This document shows positions 8,102-16,233 of a stretch of 64,000 nt of DNA, one piece after another. Numbering within the stretch: the first letter of the stretch is position 1; every line of letters begins with the position of its first letter. A program made the position numbers and the translations under genes. Source of the stretch: Streptomyces ortus (GTDB taxonomy: Bacteria > Actinomycetota > Actinomycetes > Streptomycetales > Streptomycetaceae); contig NZ_JAIFZO010000001.1 in the NCBI RefSeq assembly GCF_026341275.1, positions 573,910-637,909 of the forward strand. The letters run 5' to 3'. Under the pieces are notes generated by a model. That model made no database searches and was not told where the DNA came from. It worked only from the letters and a program-made list of their open reading frames with translations.

Positions 8102-9664
8102 ATGGGTGCTCACGAGGGATACCGGGAACACGACGTCGTCATTGTCGGCGGAGGGCACAACGGGCTGGTCGCCGCCGCCTACCTGGCCCGCGCGGGGAAG
8201 TCCGTGCTCGTGCTGGAGCGACTGGCGAACACCGGCGGTGCCGCCGTGTCGACGCGGCCGTTCGCCGGGGTCGACGCCCGGCTGTCGCGCTACTCCTATC
8301 TGGTCAGTCTGCTGCCCCGCAAGATCGTCCGGGATCTGGGCCTCGACTTCCGCGTCCGAGGCCGCAACGTGTCCTCGTACACCCCCACCGAACGCGGCGG
8401 CAGGCCCGCCGGACTGCTCGTCGGCGGCGGCGAGCGACGCACCCGGGAGGCGTTCGCCAAGCTCACCGGCTCGGCCGGTGAGTACCAGGCCTGGCAGCGC
8501 TTCTACGGCATGACCGGCCGCCTCGCCAAGAAGGTCTTCCCCACCCTCACCGAACCGCTGCCCACCCGCGACGAACTGCGCCGCCGTATCGACGACGAGG
8601 ACGCCTGGCGCATCCTCTTCGAGGAACCGCTCGGGATCGCCATCGAGGACACCTTCGCCGACGACCTCGTCCGCGGAGTGGTCCTCACCGACGCCCTCAT
8701 CGGCACCTTCGCCGACGCACACGACCCCACCCTGCGGCAGAACCGCTGCTTCCTCTACCACGTGATCGGCGGCGGCACCGGAGCCTGGGACGTCCCGGTC
8801 GGCGGCATGGGCGCCCTCACCCACGCGCTGGCCACCGCCGCGCGGAACGCCGGCGCGGTCCTCGCCACCGGCCACGAGGCGCTCCGGGTGGAGACCGACG
8901 GACGCGCCGCCGAGGTCACCTACCGGACCGCGGACGGCGAGGGAACCGTCGCCGCCCGGCACGTGCTCGTCAACGCCTCCCCGCAGGAACTCGCGCGGCT
9001 GACCGGCGACGAGCCGCCCACCCCCGCCGAGGGCGCCCAGCTCAAGGTGAACATGCTGCTGAAGCGGCTGCCCCGGCTGCGCGACACCTCCGTCGACCCG
9101 CGCGAGGCCTTCGCCGGGACCTTCCACATCGCCGAGGGGTACGAGCAACTGGCGACCGCGCACGCGCAGGCCGCGGCCGGTGCGCTGCCCGAGGCGCCGC
9201 CCTCCGAGATCTACTGCCACTCGCTGACCGACCCGACGATCCTGGGCCCCGACCTGGTCCAGCAGGGCTGTCACACGCTCACCCTCTTCGGACTGCACAC
9301 TCCCGCCCGCCTCTTCGCCCAGGACAACGACGGCGTACGGCGGGAACTGCTGAAGTCGACCCTCGCGCAGCTGGACGCACACCTCGTCGAGCCGCTCGTC
9401 GACTGTCTGGCGACCGACGGGGACGGCCGCCTGTGCATCGAGGCCAAGACCCCCCTCGACCTGGAACGTGACCTCCGGCTCCCCGGCGGCAACATCTTCC
9501 ACCGCGACCTCGCCTTCCCCCACACCCAGGAGGACACCGGCCGCTGGGGTGTCGAGACGGCCCACGCCAACATCCTCCTGTGCGGCGCGGGCGCGGTGCG
9601 GGGCGGAGGCGTGAGCGGGGTGCCGGGCCACAACGCGGCGATGGCGCTCCTGGAAGCCCCGTAG
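8102..9664 (+). CDS. FAD-dependent oxidoreductase of the phytoene desaturase (CrtI) family
   Basis: A 520-residue flavoprotein. After ATG 8102 the Rossmann fold appears at once: VVIVGGGHNGLVAAAYLARAG and VLVLERL, the dinucleotide-binding signature. The C-terminus carries the second FAD motif ILLCGAGAVRGGGVSGVPGHNA. The family includes carotenoid desaturases and retinol-saturase-like enzymes. No phytoene synthase or other carotenoid gene is nearby, so the substrate is open. A purine-rich run (TAGGGGG) directly abuts the ATG, which is closer than a normal ribosome site. TTGACA at 8026-8031 is a possible -35 without an obvious -10. The gene converges with the serine hydrolase, with 23 bp between stops. 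Confidence 0.85.
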   Translation: MGAHEGYREHDVVIVGGGHNGLVAAAYLARAGKSVLVLERLANTGGAAVSTRPFAGVDARLSRYSYLVSLLPRKIVRDLGLDFRVRGRNVSSYTPTERGGRPAGLLVGGGERRTREAFAKLTGSAGEYQAWQRFYGMTGRLAKKVFPTLTEPLPTRDELRRRIDDEDAWRILFEEPLGIAIEDTFADDLVRGVVLTDALIGTFADAHDPTLRQNRCFLYHVIGGGTGAWDVPVGGMGALTHALATAARNAGAVLATGHEALRVETDGRAAEVTYRTADGEGTVAARHVLVNASPQELARLTGDEPPTPAEGAQLKVNMLLKRLPRLRDTSVDPREAFAGTFHIAEGYEQLATAHAQAAAGALPEAPPSEIYCHSLTDPTILGPDLVQQGCHTLTLFGLHTPARLFAQDNDGVRRELLKSTLAQLDAHLVEPLVDCLATDGDGRLCIEAKTPLDLERDLRLPGGNIFHRDLAFPHTQEDTGRWGVETAHANILLCGAGAVRGGGVSGVPGHNAAMALLEAP

Positions 9665-9687
9665 GGGGCGGGGCACCAGCAGGACGC

Positions 9688-11496
9688 TCAGTCCGAGGAC
9701 GCCGCCCATCCCACGGCCTCGATCCGGGCCGAGTCCGCCGGCCGGGCCTCGTCGAACAGGACACGCCCGGCGTCACCGACCCGCAGCGCGTCCACGTACG
9801 CGCCCCGTCCCACGTACAGCCGATCCGTCGTGTACCGCCACCGCAGGACGAGCCGCGCGGTGGCGGGAAGGTCGGCGGCGACCCGGTGCCACACCCGGCC
9901 GGACCAGCCGGTCACCGAGCCGGCCGGATGCCCGGCGGGAGCCTCCCCGTCGCGGACGGTCGTGAACGGCACCGCCCGCCACGTCTGCCCGCCGTCCGCG
10001 GAGGACTCCAGGAACAGCGCGTCGGCCTGCGGTTCGGTGTCCCACCACAGCGCGCACCGCAGCCGCCCGCCGGCGCCCACGTCCAGCGCGGGCAGCGTCA
10101 GCGTCGCGGAGGCCGCGGTCGCCATGCCGGCGAACCAGGCCGTACGACCTCGGGCGGGCCGCACCGCGACGGCGCGCGCCAAGTGGTTCGCGGCGGCGAC
10201 CCGGGGAGCCGAACCGGAGCGCCAACTGCGCACGGGATGAACTGAATTGCCGAGGAGGACGAGGAACGAGTCGGTCGTCGGATCGAGGACGAGCGAGGTG
10301 CCCGTGAAGCCCGTGTGACCCGCGGTGCGCGGAGTGGCCAGCGCGCCCATGTACCAGTGCTGGTAGAGCTCGAAGCCGAGACCGTGCTCATCGCCGGGAA
10401 AAGCGGTGTTGAAGTCGGTGAACATCAGGTCCACCGACTCCGGCTCCAGGATGCGCGCCCTGCCGTACACCCCGCCGTTGAGCAGCGTCCGGCCGAGGAT
10501 CGCGAGGTCCCACGCGGTCGAGAAGACACCGGCGTGTCCCGCGACACCGCCCAGGCTGTACGCGTTCTCGTCGTGCACCTCGCCCCATACGAGCCCGCGG
10601 TCGAGCCCGGACCACGGCTTGCGGGCGTCCTCGGTGGCGGCGATCCCCGGCTGCCAGGAGGGCGGCGGGTTGTAACGGGTGCGGCGCATCCCGAGCGGCG
10701 CGGTGATCTCGGTGCGGAGCAGGATGTCCAGGGCGTGACCGGTGATCTTCTCCAGGACCAGTTGCAGCGAGATCAGGTTGAGGTCCGAGTAGAGGTACTT
10801 GGTGCCCGGCGGGTTGAGAGGCGCCTCCTGCCAGATGAGCCGGAGCTTCTCCTCGTACGTCGGTGCGCTGTAGAGCGGGATCCAGGCGCGGAACCCCGAG
10901 GTGTGGGTGAGCAGTTGGCGGATCGTGATGTCCTGCTTGCCCGCACCGCCGAAGTCGGGAAGGTACGAGGCGACCCTGCCCTCCAGCTCCAGGGCGCCGC
11001 GCTCGATCTGCTGCACGGCGAGGATCGACGTGAACAGCTTCGACACCGAGGCCAGGTCGAAGACCGTGTCCTCGGCCATCGCGATCTGCCGCTCCGCGGG
11101 GAACTCCACACCGGTGTCGGTCTTCTCGTCGTACGCCGCGTAGCGCACGGCTTTGCCGATCGGTTCGTGCAGGGCGACGGTACCGCCGCGGCCCGCGAGC
11201 AGCACGGCACCCGCGTACCAGGGGTGCGTGGGGGAGGGGCCGAGGAACGCCTCGGCGTCGGTGACGAGTCGGCGCAGGTGGGCGGGGAGCAGCCCGGCGC
11301 GTTCGGCGGAGCCGTGGCGCAGGGTGGGGTGCTTGCGGCGGGCTCCGTCGTCCTCCTCGGCTGTGCCGGGTGCCGCCGACGCCGCGGGCAGGGGCGCCAG
11401 GATCAGTGCGCCGCCCAGCGCGGTCAGGCCGCGCCCCACCTGGCGGCGGGTCGGCCCGCCGCCCGCTCCGTCCCCTGCCGATGGCATCGACGCCAT
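9688..11496 (-). CDS. Tat-exported serine hydrolase (beta-lactamase/PBP class C fold)
   Basis: A 602-residue secreted hydrolase. The signal TRRQVGRGLTALGGALILA is of the twin-arginine type. The SxxK nucleophile is Ser150-Lys153 in DLASVSKLF, followed by the Tyr-Ser-Asp triad of YLYSDLNL and the HTG motif in RTAGHTGFTGTS. This is the layout of class C beta-lactamase-like esterases and D-Ala-peptidases. The C-terminal about 150 residues form a separate beta-rich domain that could bind carbohydrate or cell wall. GGGAGG precedes ATG 11496 at good spacing. A perfect small palindrome sits 26 bp upstream. Its role could be cell-wall turnover or ester hydrolysis. Confidence 0.88.
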   Translation of the reverse strand: MASMPSAGDGAGGGPTRRQVGRGLTALGGALILAPLPAASAAPGTAEEDDGARRKHPTLRHGSAERAGLLPAHLRRLVTDAEAFLGPSPTHPWYAGAVLLAGRGGTVALHEPIGKAVRYAAYDEKTDTGVEFPAERQIAMAEDTVFDLASVSKLFTSILAVQQIERGALELEGRVASYLPDFGGAGKQDITIRQLLTHTSGFRAWIPLYSAPTYEEKLRLIWQEAPLNPPGTKYLYSDLNLISLQLVLEKITGHALDILLRTEITAPLGMRRTRYNPPPSWQPGIAATEDARKPWSGLDRGLVWGEVHDENAYSLGGVAGHAGVFSTAWDLAILGRTLLNGGVYGRARILEPESVDLMFTDFNTAFPGDEHGLGFELYQHWYMGALATPRTAGHTGFTGTSLVLDPTTDSFLVLLGNSVHPVRSWRSGSAPRVAAANHLARAVAVRPARGRTAWFAGMATAASATLTLPALDVGAGGRLRCALWWDTEPQADALFLESSADGGQTWRAVPFTTVRDGEAPAGHPAGSVTGWSGRVWHRVAADLPATARLVLRWRYTTDRLYVGRGAYVDALRVGDAGRVLFDEARPADSARIEAVGWAASSD

Positions 11497-11521
11497 TGAA
11501 GAGCCTCCCGTCGCCCCGCCT

Positions 11522-11534
11522 GAAAGTATCTTTC
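11522..11534. promoter_or_regulatory. GAAAG-TAT-CTTTC inverted repeat upstream of the serine hydrolase
   Basis: A perfect 5-bp-arm palindrome 26-38 bp before ATG 11496. A related AT-rich stretch, GTGAAACTTTTG, lies 18 bp further upstream. It is a candidate operator, and AT-rich symmetric sequence stands out in this GC-rich DNA. The regulator is unknown. Confidence 0.4.
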
Positions 11535-11619
11535 CGCCCGCACTGTGCCGGGTGAAACTTTTGTGTCAGGAGTGGGTGGTGTCAACGGTGGCGACCCGAC
11601 TCGTCCGCGCTCCAAAAAA

Positions 11620-11634
11620 CTGACGGGTCATCAG
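11620..11634. promoter_or_regulatory. CTGAC-N5-ATCAG operator candidate before the monooxygenase operon
   Basis: CTGACGGGTCATCAG is a near-perfect 15-bp palindrome 43 bp before the nitronate monooxygenase ATG. It has the same arm and spacer layout as the perfect site at 22142-22156 before another lipid-catabolism unit, suggesting one TetR-type regulator. Confidence 0.45.
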
Positions 11635-11677
11635 GAAAGGTCTTCCCTCGTCCACAGGACTGCGGCATCCTGCGCCC

Positions 11678-12787
11678 ATGCAGACGGAGCTGAGCAAGAA
11701 ACTGGGAGTCGAGCACGCCCTCTTCGGCTTCACGCCGTTCCCCGCCGTCGCCGCTGCCATCAGCCGGGCGGGTGGCTTCGGCGTGCTCGGCGCGGTCCGC
11801 TACACCGACCCCGACGAGCTCAAACGGGACCTCGACTGGATCGAGGCACACGTCGACGGCATGCCGTACGGGCTCGATGTCGTCATGCCCGCCAAGAAGG
11901 TGGAGGGCGTCACCGAGGCCGACGTCGAGGCGATGATCCCCGAGGGACACCGCCAGTACGTCCGCGACACCCTGGCCACGTACGCGGTGCCCGAACTCGA
12001 CGAGGGCGAGGCCTCCGGCTGGCGCATCACCGGCTGGATGGAACAGGTCGCCCGCACCCAGCTCGACGTCGCCTTCGACTATCCGATCAAGCTGCTGGCC
12101 AACGCGCTCGGCTCACCGCCCGCCGACGTCATCGAGCGCGCCCACGAGAAGGGCGTGCTGGTCGCCGCCCTCGCGGGCAGCGCCCGGCACGCGCGCAAGC
12201 ACGCCGAGGCGGGCATCGACATCGTCGTCGCCCAGGGGTACGAGGGCGGCGGCCACACCGGTGAGATCGCCTCCATGGTGCTCACCCCCGAGGTCGTCGA
12301 AGCCGTCGCACCCCTGCCCGTGCTCGCCGCCGGCGGCATCGGCAGCGGACAGCAGATGGCCGCCGCCCTCACACTCGGCGCCCAGGGTGTGTGGCTCGGC
12401 TCCCTCTGGCTGACCACCACGGAGGCCGACATGCACTCGCGCGCCCTGACACGGAAGCTCCTCGCCGCCGGGTCCGGCGACACCGTCCGCTCGCGCGCGC
12501 TGACCGGGAAACCCGCACGGCAGTTGCGTACCGAGTGGACCGACGCCTGGGACGACCCGAACGGACCCGGCACGCTCCCCATGCCCCTGCAGGGACTGCT
12601 GGTCGCCGACGCGCTCTCCCGCATCCAGAAGCACGAGGTCGGACCGCTGCTCGGCACACCCGTGGGACAGATCGTCGGCCGCATGAACAGTGAACGCACC
12701 GTCCAGGAGGTCGTCGACGACCTCACCCGCGGCTTCGAGGAGGCCGTGGACCGACTCGACCGCATCGCCGGAAGGAGCCACGAGTGA
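11678..12787 (+). CDS. Nitronate monooxygenase (2-nitropropane dioxygenase family)
   Basis: A 369-residue FMN-binding TIM barrel. Diagnostic parts are GGFGVLGAVRYTDPDEL near the N-terminus, the catalytic-histidine region VVAQGYEGGGHTGEIAS, and the phosphate-binding glycine motif AAGGIGSGQQMAAALTLGAQ. The family oxidises nitronates. In actinobacteria, members often sit inside steroid and lipid catabolic clusters, where their exact job is unclear. It starts at ATG 11678 with a weak ribosome site. Its stop overlaps the GTG of the next acyl-CoA ligase by 4 bp (GTGA), so the two are translationally coupled. A palindromic operator candidate lies 43 bp upstream. Confidence 0.9.
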   Translation: MQTELSKKLGVEHALFGFTPFPAVAAAISRAGGFGVLGAVRYTDPDELKRDLDWIEAHVDGMPYGLDVVMPAKKVEGVTEADVEAMIPEGHRQYVRDTLATYAVPELDEGEASGWRITGWMEQVARTQLDVAFDYPIKLLANALGSPPADVIERAHEKGVLVAALAGSARHARKHAEAGIDIVVAQGYEGGGHTGEIASMVLTPEVVEAVAPLPVLAAGGIGSGQQMAAALTLGAQGVWLGSLWLTTTEADMHSRALTRKLLAAGSGDTVRSRALTGKPARQLRTEWTDAWDDPNGPGTLPMPLQGLLVADALSRIQKHEVGPLLGTPVGQIVGRMNSERTVQEVVDDLTRGFEEAVDRLDRIAGRSHE

Positions 12788-14370
12788 GCCAGCCCCCCAA
12801 CGGCTTCTGGGCCCAGGCCACCGCCGACCCCGAACGCATCGTGCTCGTCGCGACCGACGGCGAGGAGTGGACCGCCGGACGGCTGCACGCCGAGGCCAAC
12901 CGCCTGGTCCACGGACTGCGCGCCGCCGGCCTCGAACGCGGCGACTCCTTCGCCGTCGTCCTGCCCAACGGCGTCGAGTTCCTCACCGCCCACCTCGCCG
13001 CCTCGCAGGCCGGCTTCTACCTCGTGCCCGTCAACCATCATCTGGTCGGCCCCGAGATCGCCTGGATCGTCGCCGACTCCGGGGCCAGGGTGCTCATCGC
13101 GCACGAGCGGTTCGGCGACGCCGCGCGCCACGCCGCCGACGAGGCGAAACTGCCGGCGGACCGGCGGTACGCGGTCGGTGCGGCCGGTACTGCCAATACG
13201 GCCGGTGCGGCCGGTTCGATCGAGGGCTTCCGGCCGTACGGCGACCTCCTCGACGGGCAGCCCGGGACCGTGCCCGCGGACCGGACGCTCGGCTGGGTCA
13301 TGAACTACACCTCCGGCACCACGGGCCGTCCGCGCGGCATACGCCGGCCGCTGCCCGGCAAGCTCCCCGAGGAGACGTACCTCGGCGGCTTCCTCGGCAT
13401 CTTCGGCATCAAGCCGTTCGACGACAACGTGCATCTGGTGTGCTCGCCGCTCTACCACACCGCGGTCCTGCAGTTCGCGGGCGCGTCCCTGCACATCGGG
13501 CACCGGCTGGTGCTGATGGACAAGTGGACTCCCGAGGAGATGCTCCGGCTCATCGACACCCAGCGGTGCACCCACACCCATATGGTGCCGACCCAGTTCC
13601 ACCGCCTGCTCGCCCTGCCGCAGCAGACCAGGGAGGCGTACGACGTGTCGTCCATGCGGCACGCCATCCACGGCGCCGCCCCCTGCCCGGACCATGTGAA
13701 ACGGGCCATGATCGAGTGGTGGGGCCACAGCGTCGAGGAGTACTACGCGGCCAGCGAGGGCGGCGGGGCCTTCGCCACCGCCGAGGACTGGCTGAAGAAG
13801 CCCGGCACGGTCGGCAAGGCGTGGCCCATCAGCGAACTCGCCGTCTTCGACGACGACGGGAACAGGCTGCCGCCCGGCGAACTCGGCACCGTCTACATGA
13901 AGATGAGCACCGGCGGATTCTCCTACCACAAGGACGAGTCCAAGACGAGGAAGAACCGCATCGGGGACTTCTTCACCGTCGGCGACCTGGGGTACCTCGA
14001 CGAGGACGGGTATCTCTTCCTGCGCGACCGCAAGATCGACATGATCATCTCGGGCGGGGTCAACATCTATCCCGCCGAGATCGAGGCCGCGCTGCTCACC
14101 CACCCCGCCGTCGCCGACGCGGCCGTCTTCGGCATCCCGCACGACGACTGGGGCGAGGCGGTGAAGGCGGTCGTCGAACCCGCTCCCGGCTTCGAAGCCG
14201 GCGAGGCGCTGGCCGCACGGATCCTCGAACACTGCGCACAGCAACTGGCCGGGTACAAACGGCCCGCGAGCGTCGACTTCATCGAGGCGATGCCCCGCGA
14301 CCCCAACGGGAAGCTGTACAAACGACGGCTTCGGGAGCCGTACTGGGAGGGGCGGACTCGACCGGTGTGA
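12784..14370 (+). CDS. Acyl-CoA ligase (FadD-type, ANL superfamily)
   Basis: A 528-residue adenylate-forming enzyme that activates a carboxylic acid as acyl-AMP and then acyl-CoA. Motifs are the ATP loop YTSGTTGRPRG, the aromatic core YYAASEG, the GDLGYLDEDGY motif, the hinge DRKIDMIISGGVNIYP and a C-terminal lysine in PNGKLYKRRL. GTG 12784 overlaps the preceding stop. A short Ala/Gly/Thr-rich duplication (AAGTANTAGAAGS) lies in the N-terminal domain near residue 140. It forms a two-gene operon with the nitronate monooxygenase. A 161-bp gap separates it from the next ligase, so that gene may have its own promoter. The substrate is probably a large or branched acid, by context only. Confidence 0.9.
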   Translation: MSQPPNGFWAQATADPERIVLVATDGEEWTAGRLHAEANRLVHGLRAAGLERGDSFAVVLPNGVEFLTAHLAASQAGFYLVPVNHHLVGPEIAWIVADSGARVLIAHERFGDAARHAADEAKLPADRRYAVGAAGTANTAGAAGSIEGFRPYGDLLDGQPGTVPADRTLGWVMNYTSGTTGRPRGIRRPLPGKLPEETYLGGFLGIFGIKPFDDNVHLVCSPLYHTAVLQFAGASLHIGHRLVLMDKWTPEEMLRLIDTQRCTHTHMVPTQFHRLLALPQQTREAYDVSSMRHAIHGAAPCPDHVKRAMIEWWGHSVEEYYAASEGGGAFATAEDWLKKPGTVGKAWPISELAVFDDDGNRLPPGELGTVYMKMSTGGFSYHKDESKTRKNRIGDFFTVGDLGYLDEDGYLFLRDRKIDMIISGGVNIYPAEIEAALLTHPAVADAAVFGIPHDDWGEAVKAVVEPAPGFEAGEALAARILEHCAQQLAGYKRPASVDFIEAMPRDPNGKLYKRRLREPYWEGRTRPV

Positions 14371-14531
14371 TTCGGCGCCGCCGACCAGTGTGCGGCTGTG
14401 GCGGGGACGACCGGTGCGAGGCTTCGGCGGCGCTGTGGTCCCGCGCCGTACGGGACCGTCCCCGCCGACCGTTCCGGAGTCCGTGCCGCCCGGCTTGACC
14501 CGCGACCTGGACGGAACCAGGATCAAGTCCC

Positions 14532-16130
14532 ATGACGCCCGGACAGACGCCTGGACAGATGCCTGGACACGGCAGCACGGTCGACGGGGTGCTGCGGCGC
14601 AGCGCCCGGCGCACCCCGGCCCGCCTCGCGGTCACCTACCGCGACCGCACCTGGACCTACGCCGAACTCGACGAGGCGGTCTCCCGGGCGGCCGGGGTAC
14701 TGCGCTCCTCGGGACTCGCCCCGGGGGACCGCGTCGGCGCCTACGCTCACAACTCCGATGCGTACCTCATCGGCTTCCTGGCCTGCGCCCGCGCCGGACT
14801 GATCCATGTGCCGGTGAACCAGAACCTCACCGGCGACGATCTCGCGTACATCGTCGGCCAGTCGGGCAGCACCCTGATCCTCGCCGACCCGGACCTCGCG
14901 GACCGGCTCCCCGACGGCGTCCGTACGCTGCCGCTGCGCGACGCCGAGGACTCGCTGCTCGCCCGGCTGGAGGCGACGCCCCCGTACGACGGTCCGGAGC
15001 CGCGCACCGAGGACCTGGTGCAACTGCTCTACACCTCGGGCACGACGGCTCTGCCCAAGGGCGCGATGCTGACCCATCGGGCGCTGGTGCACGAGTACCT
15101 GAGCGCGATCACCGCCCTCGACCTGAGCGCGGGGGATCTGCCCGTGCACTCGCTGCCGCTCTACCACTCGGCGCAGATGCACGTGTTCCTGCTGCCGTAC
15201 CTCGCGGTCGGCGCCTCGAACACGATCCTCGACGCGCCCGACGGGGACCTGCTGTTCGACCTCGTCGAGGCCGGCCGGGCGGACAGCCTCTTCGCGCCGC
15301 CCACCGTGTGGATCGGCCTGTCGAACCGCCCCGACTTCGCGACGCGCGACTTGAGCGGACTGCGCAAGGCGTACTACGGGGCGTCGATCATGCCGGTGCC
15401 CGTACTGGAACGGCTGCGGGCGCGGCTGCCGAAGCTGGCCTTCTACAACTGCTTCGGCCAGAGCGAGATCGGCCCGTTGGCCATGGTGCTCGGGCCGCAC
15501 GAGCACAGGAAGAAGCGGCTGGACTCCTGCGGGCGCCCGGTGCTGTTCGTGGACGCGCGGGTGGTCGACGAGGACGGCAAGGAGGTGCCCGACGGCACCT
15601 CGGGTGAGGTCGTCTACCGGTCGCCGCAGCTCTGCGAGGGCTACTGGGACAAGCCCGAGGAGAGCGCCGAGGCCTTCCGGGACGGCTGGTTCCACTCCGG
15701 TGATCTCGTGGTGCGGGATGCCGAGGGGTACTTCACCGTCGTCGACCGGGTGAAGGACGTCATCAACTCCGGGGGTGTACTGGTCGCTTCACGGCAGGTC
15801 GAGGACGCGCTCTACACCCATCCCGGGGTGGCCGAGGCCGCGGTGGTCGGGTTGCCCGACGAGCGGTGGATCGAGGCGGTCACCGCGGTCGTCGTTCCCC
15901 GCGGCGAGGTCACGGAGGACGAACTGATCGCCCACGCGCGCGAGAAGCTCGCGCACTTCAAGGCGCCGAAGCGGGTGGTGTTCGTGGACGAACTGCCGCG
16001 GAACGCGAGCGGGAAGATCCTCAAGCGGGAACTGCGGGACCGCTTCGGGGCGGGCTCCCCGGTGGCGGGCCCTGCCGGCCTTGACCGACCGGTGACTGAA
16101 TCTTTGCCGGGCGGACCGCCGACCCGCTGA
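14532..16130 (+). CDS. Acyl-CoA ligase (FadD-type, ANL superfamily)
   Basis: A 532-residue adenylate-forming ligase distinct from its neighbour. Motifs are LLYTSGTTALPKGAMLTH (ATP loop), NCFGQSEIGP, FHSGDLVVRDAEGY, DRVKDVINSGG and the catalytic lysine in NASGKILKREL. The N-terminus begins MTPGQTPGQMPGH, a short repeat, and another in-frame ATG follows, so the exact start is uncertain by about ten residues. The hinge reads VASRQVED where most relatives have YP..VE. It is probably transcribed in the same direction as the upstream ligase but not overlapping. It likely activates an aromatic or medium-chain acid. Confidence 0.88.
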   Translation: MTPGQTPGQMPGHGSTVDGVLRRSARRTPARLAVTYRDRTWTYAELDEAVSRAAGVLRSSGLAPGDRVGAYAHNSDAYLIGFLACARAGLIHVPVNQNLTGDDLAYIVGQSGSTLILADPDLADRLPDGVRTLPLRDAEDSLLARLEATPPYDGPEPRTEDLVQLLYTSGTTALPKGAMLTHRALVHEYLSAITALDLSAGDLPVHSLPLYHSAQMHVFLLPYLAVGASNTILDAPDGDLLFDLVEAGRADSLFAPPTVWIGLSNRPDFATRDLSGLRKAYYGASIMPVPVLERLRARLPKLAFYNCFGQSEIGPLAMVLGPHEHRKKRLDSCGRPVLFVDARVVDEDGKEVPDGTSGEVVYRSPQLCEGYWDKPEESAEAFRDGWFHSGDLVVRDAEGYFTVVDRVKDVINSGGVLVASRQVEDALYTHPGVAEAAVVGLPDERWIEAVTAVVVPRGEVTEDELIAHAREKLAHFKAPKRVVFVDELPRNASGKILKRELRDRFGAGSPVAGPAGLDRPVTESLPGGPPTR

Positions 16131-16233
16131 ACTGAACACGCTGGTGGGCCGTACCAGTTACGTTACGGCGGTCCGACCACCCGAGCCTGGTCCGCCCAGC
16201 CACCACAGGGTTTCGCACGGAAGGACCTTCGGG

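Noticed and set aside
8102-9664. Calling the CrtI-like enzyme a carotenoid desaturase
   Set aside because: No phytoene synthase, cyclase or other carotenoid gene is adjacent, and the family is broad.
12079-14526. An 815-residue minus-strand frame opposite the first FadD gene
   Set aside because: It mirrors the nitronate monooxygenase and FadD genes, which have complete catalytic motifs. The mirror translation has none.
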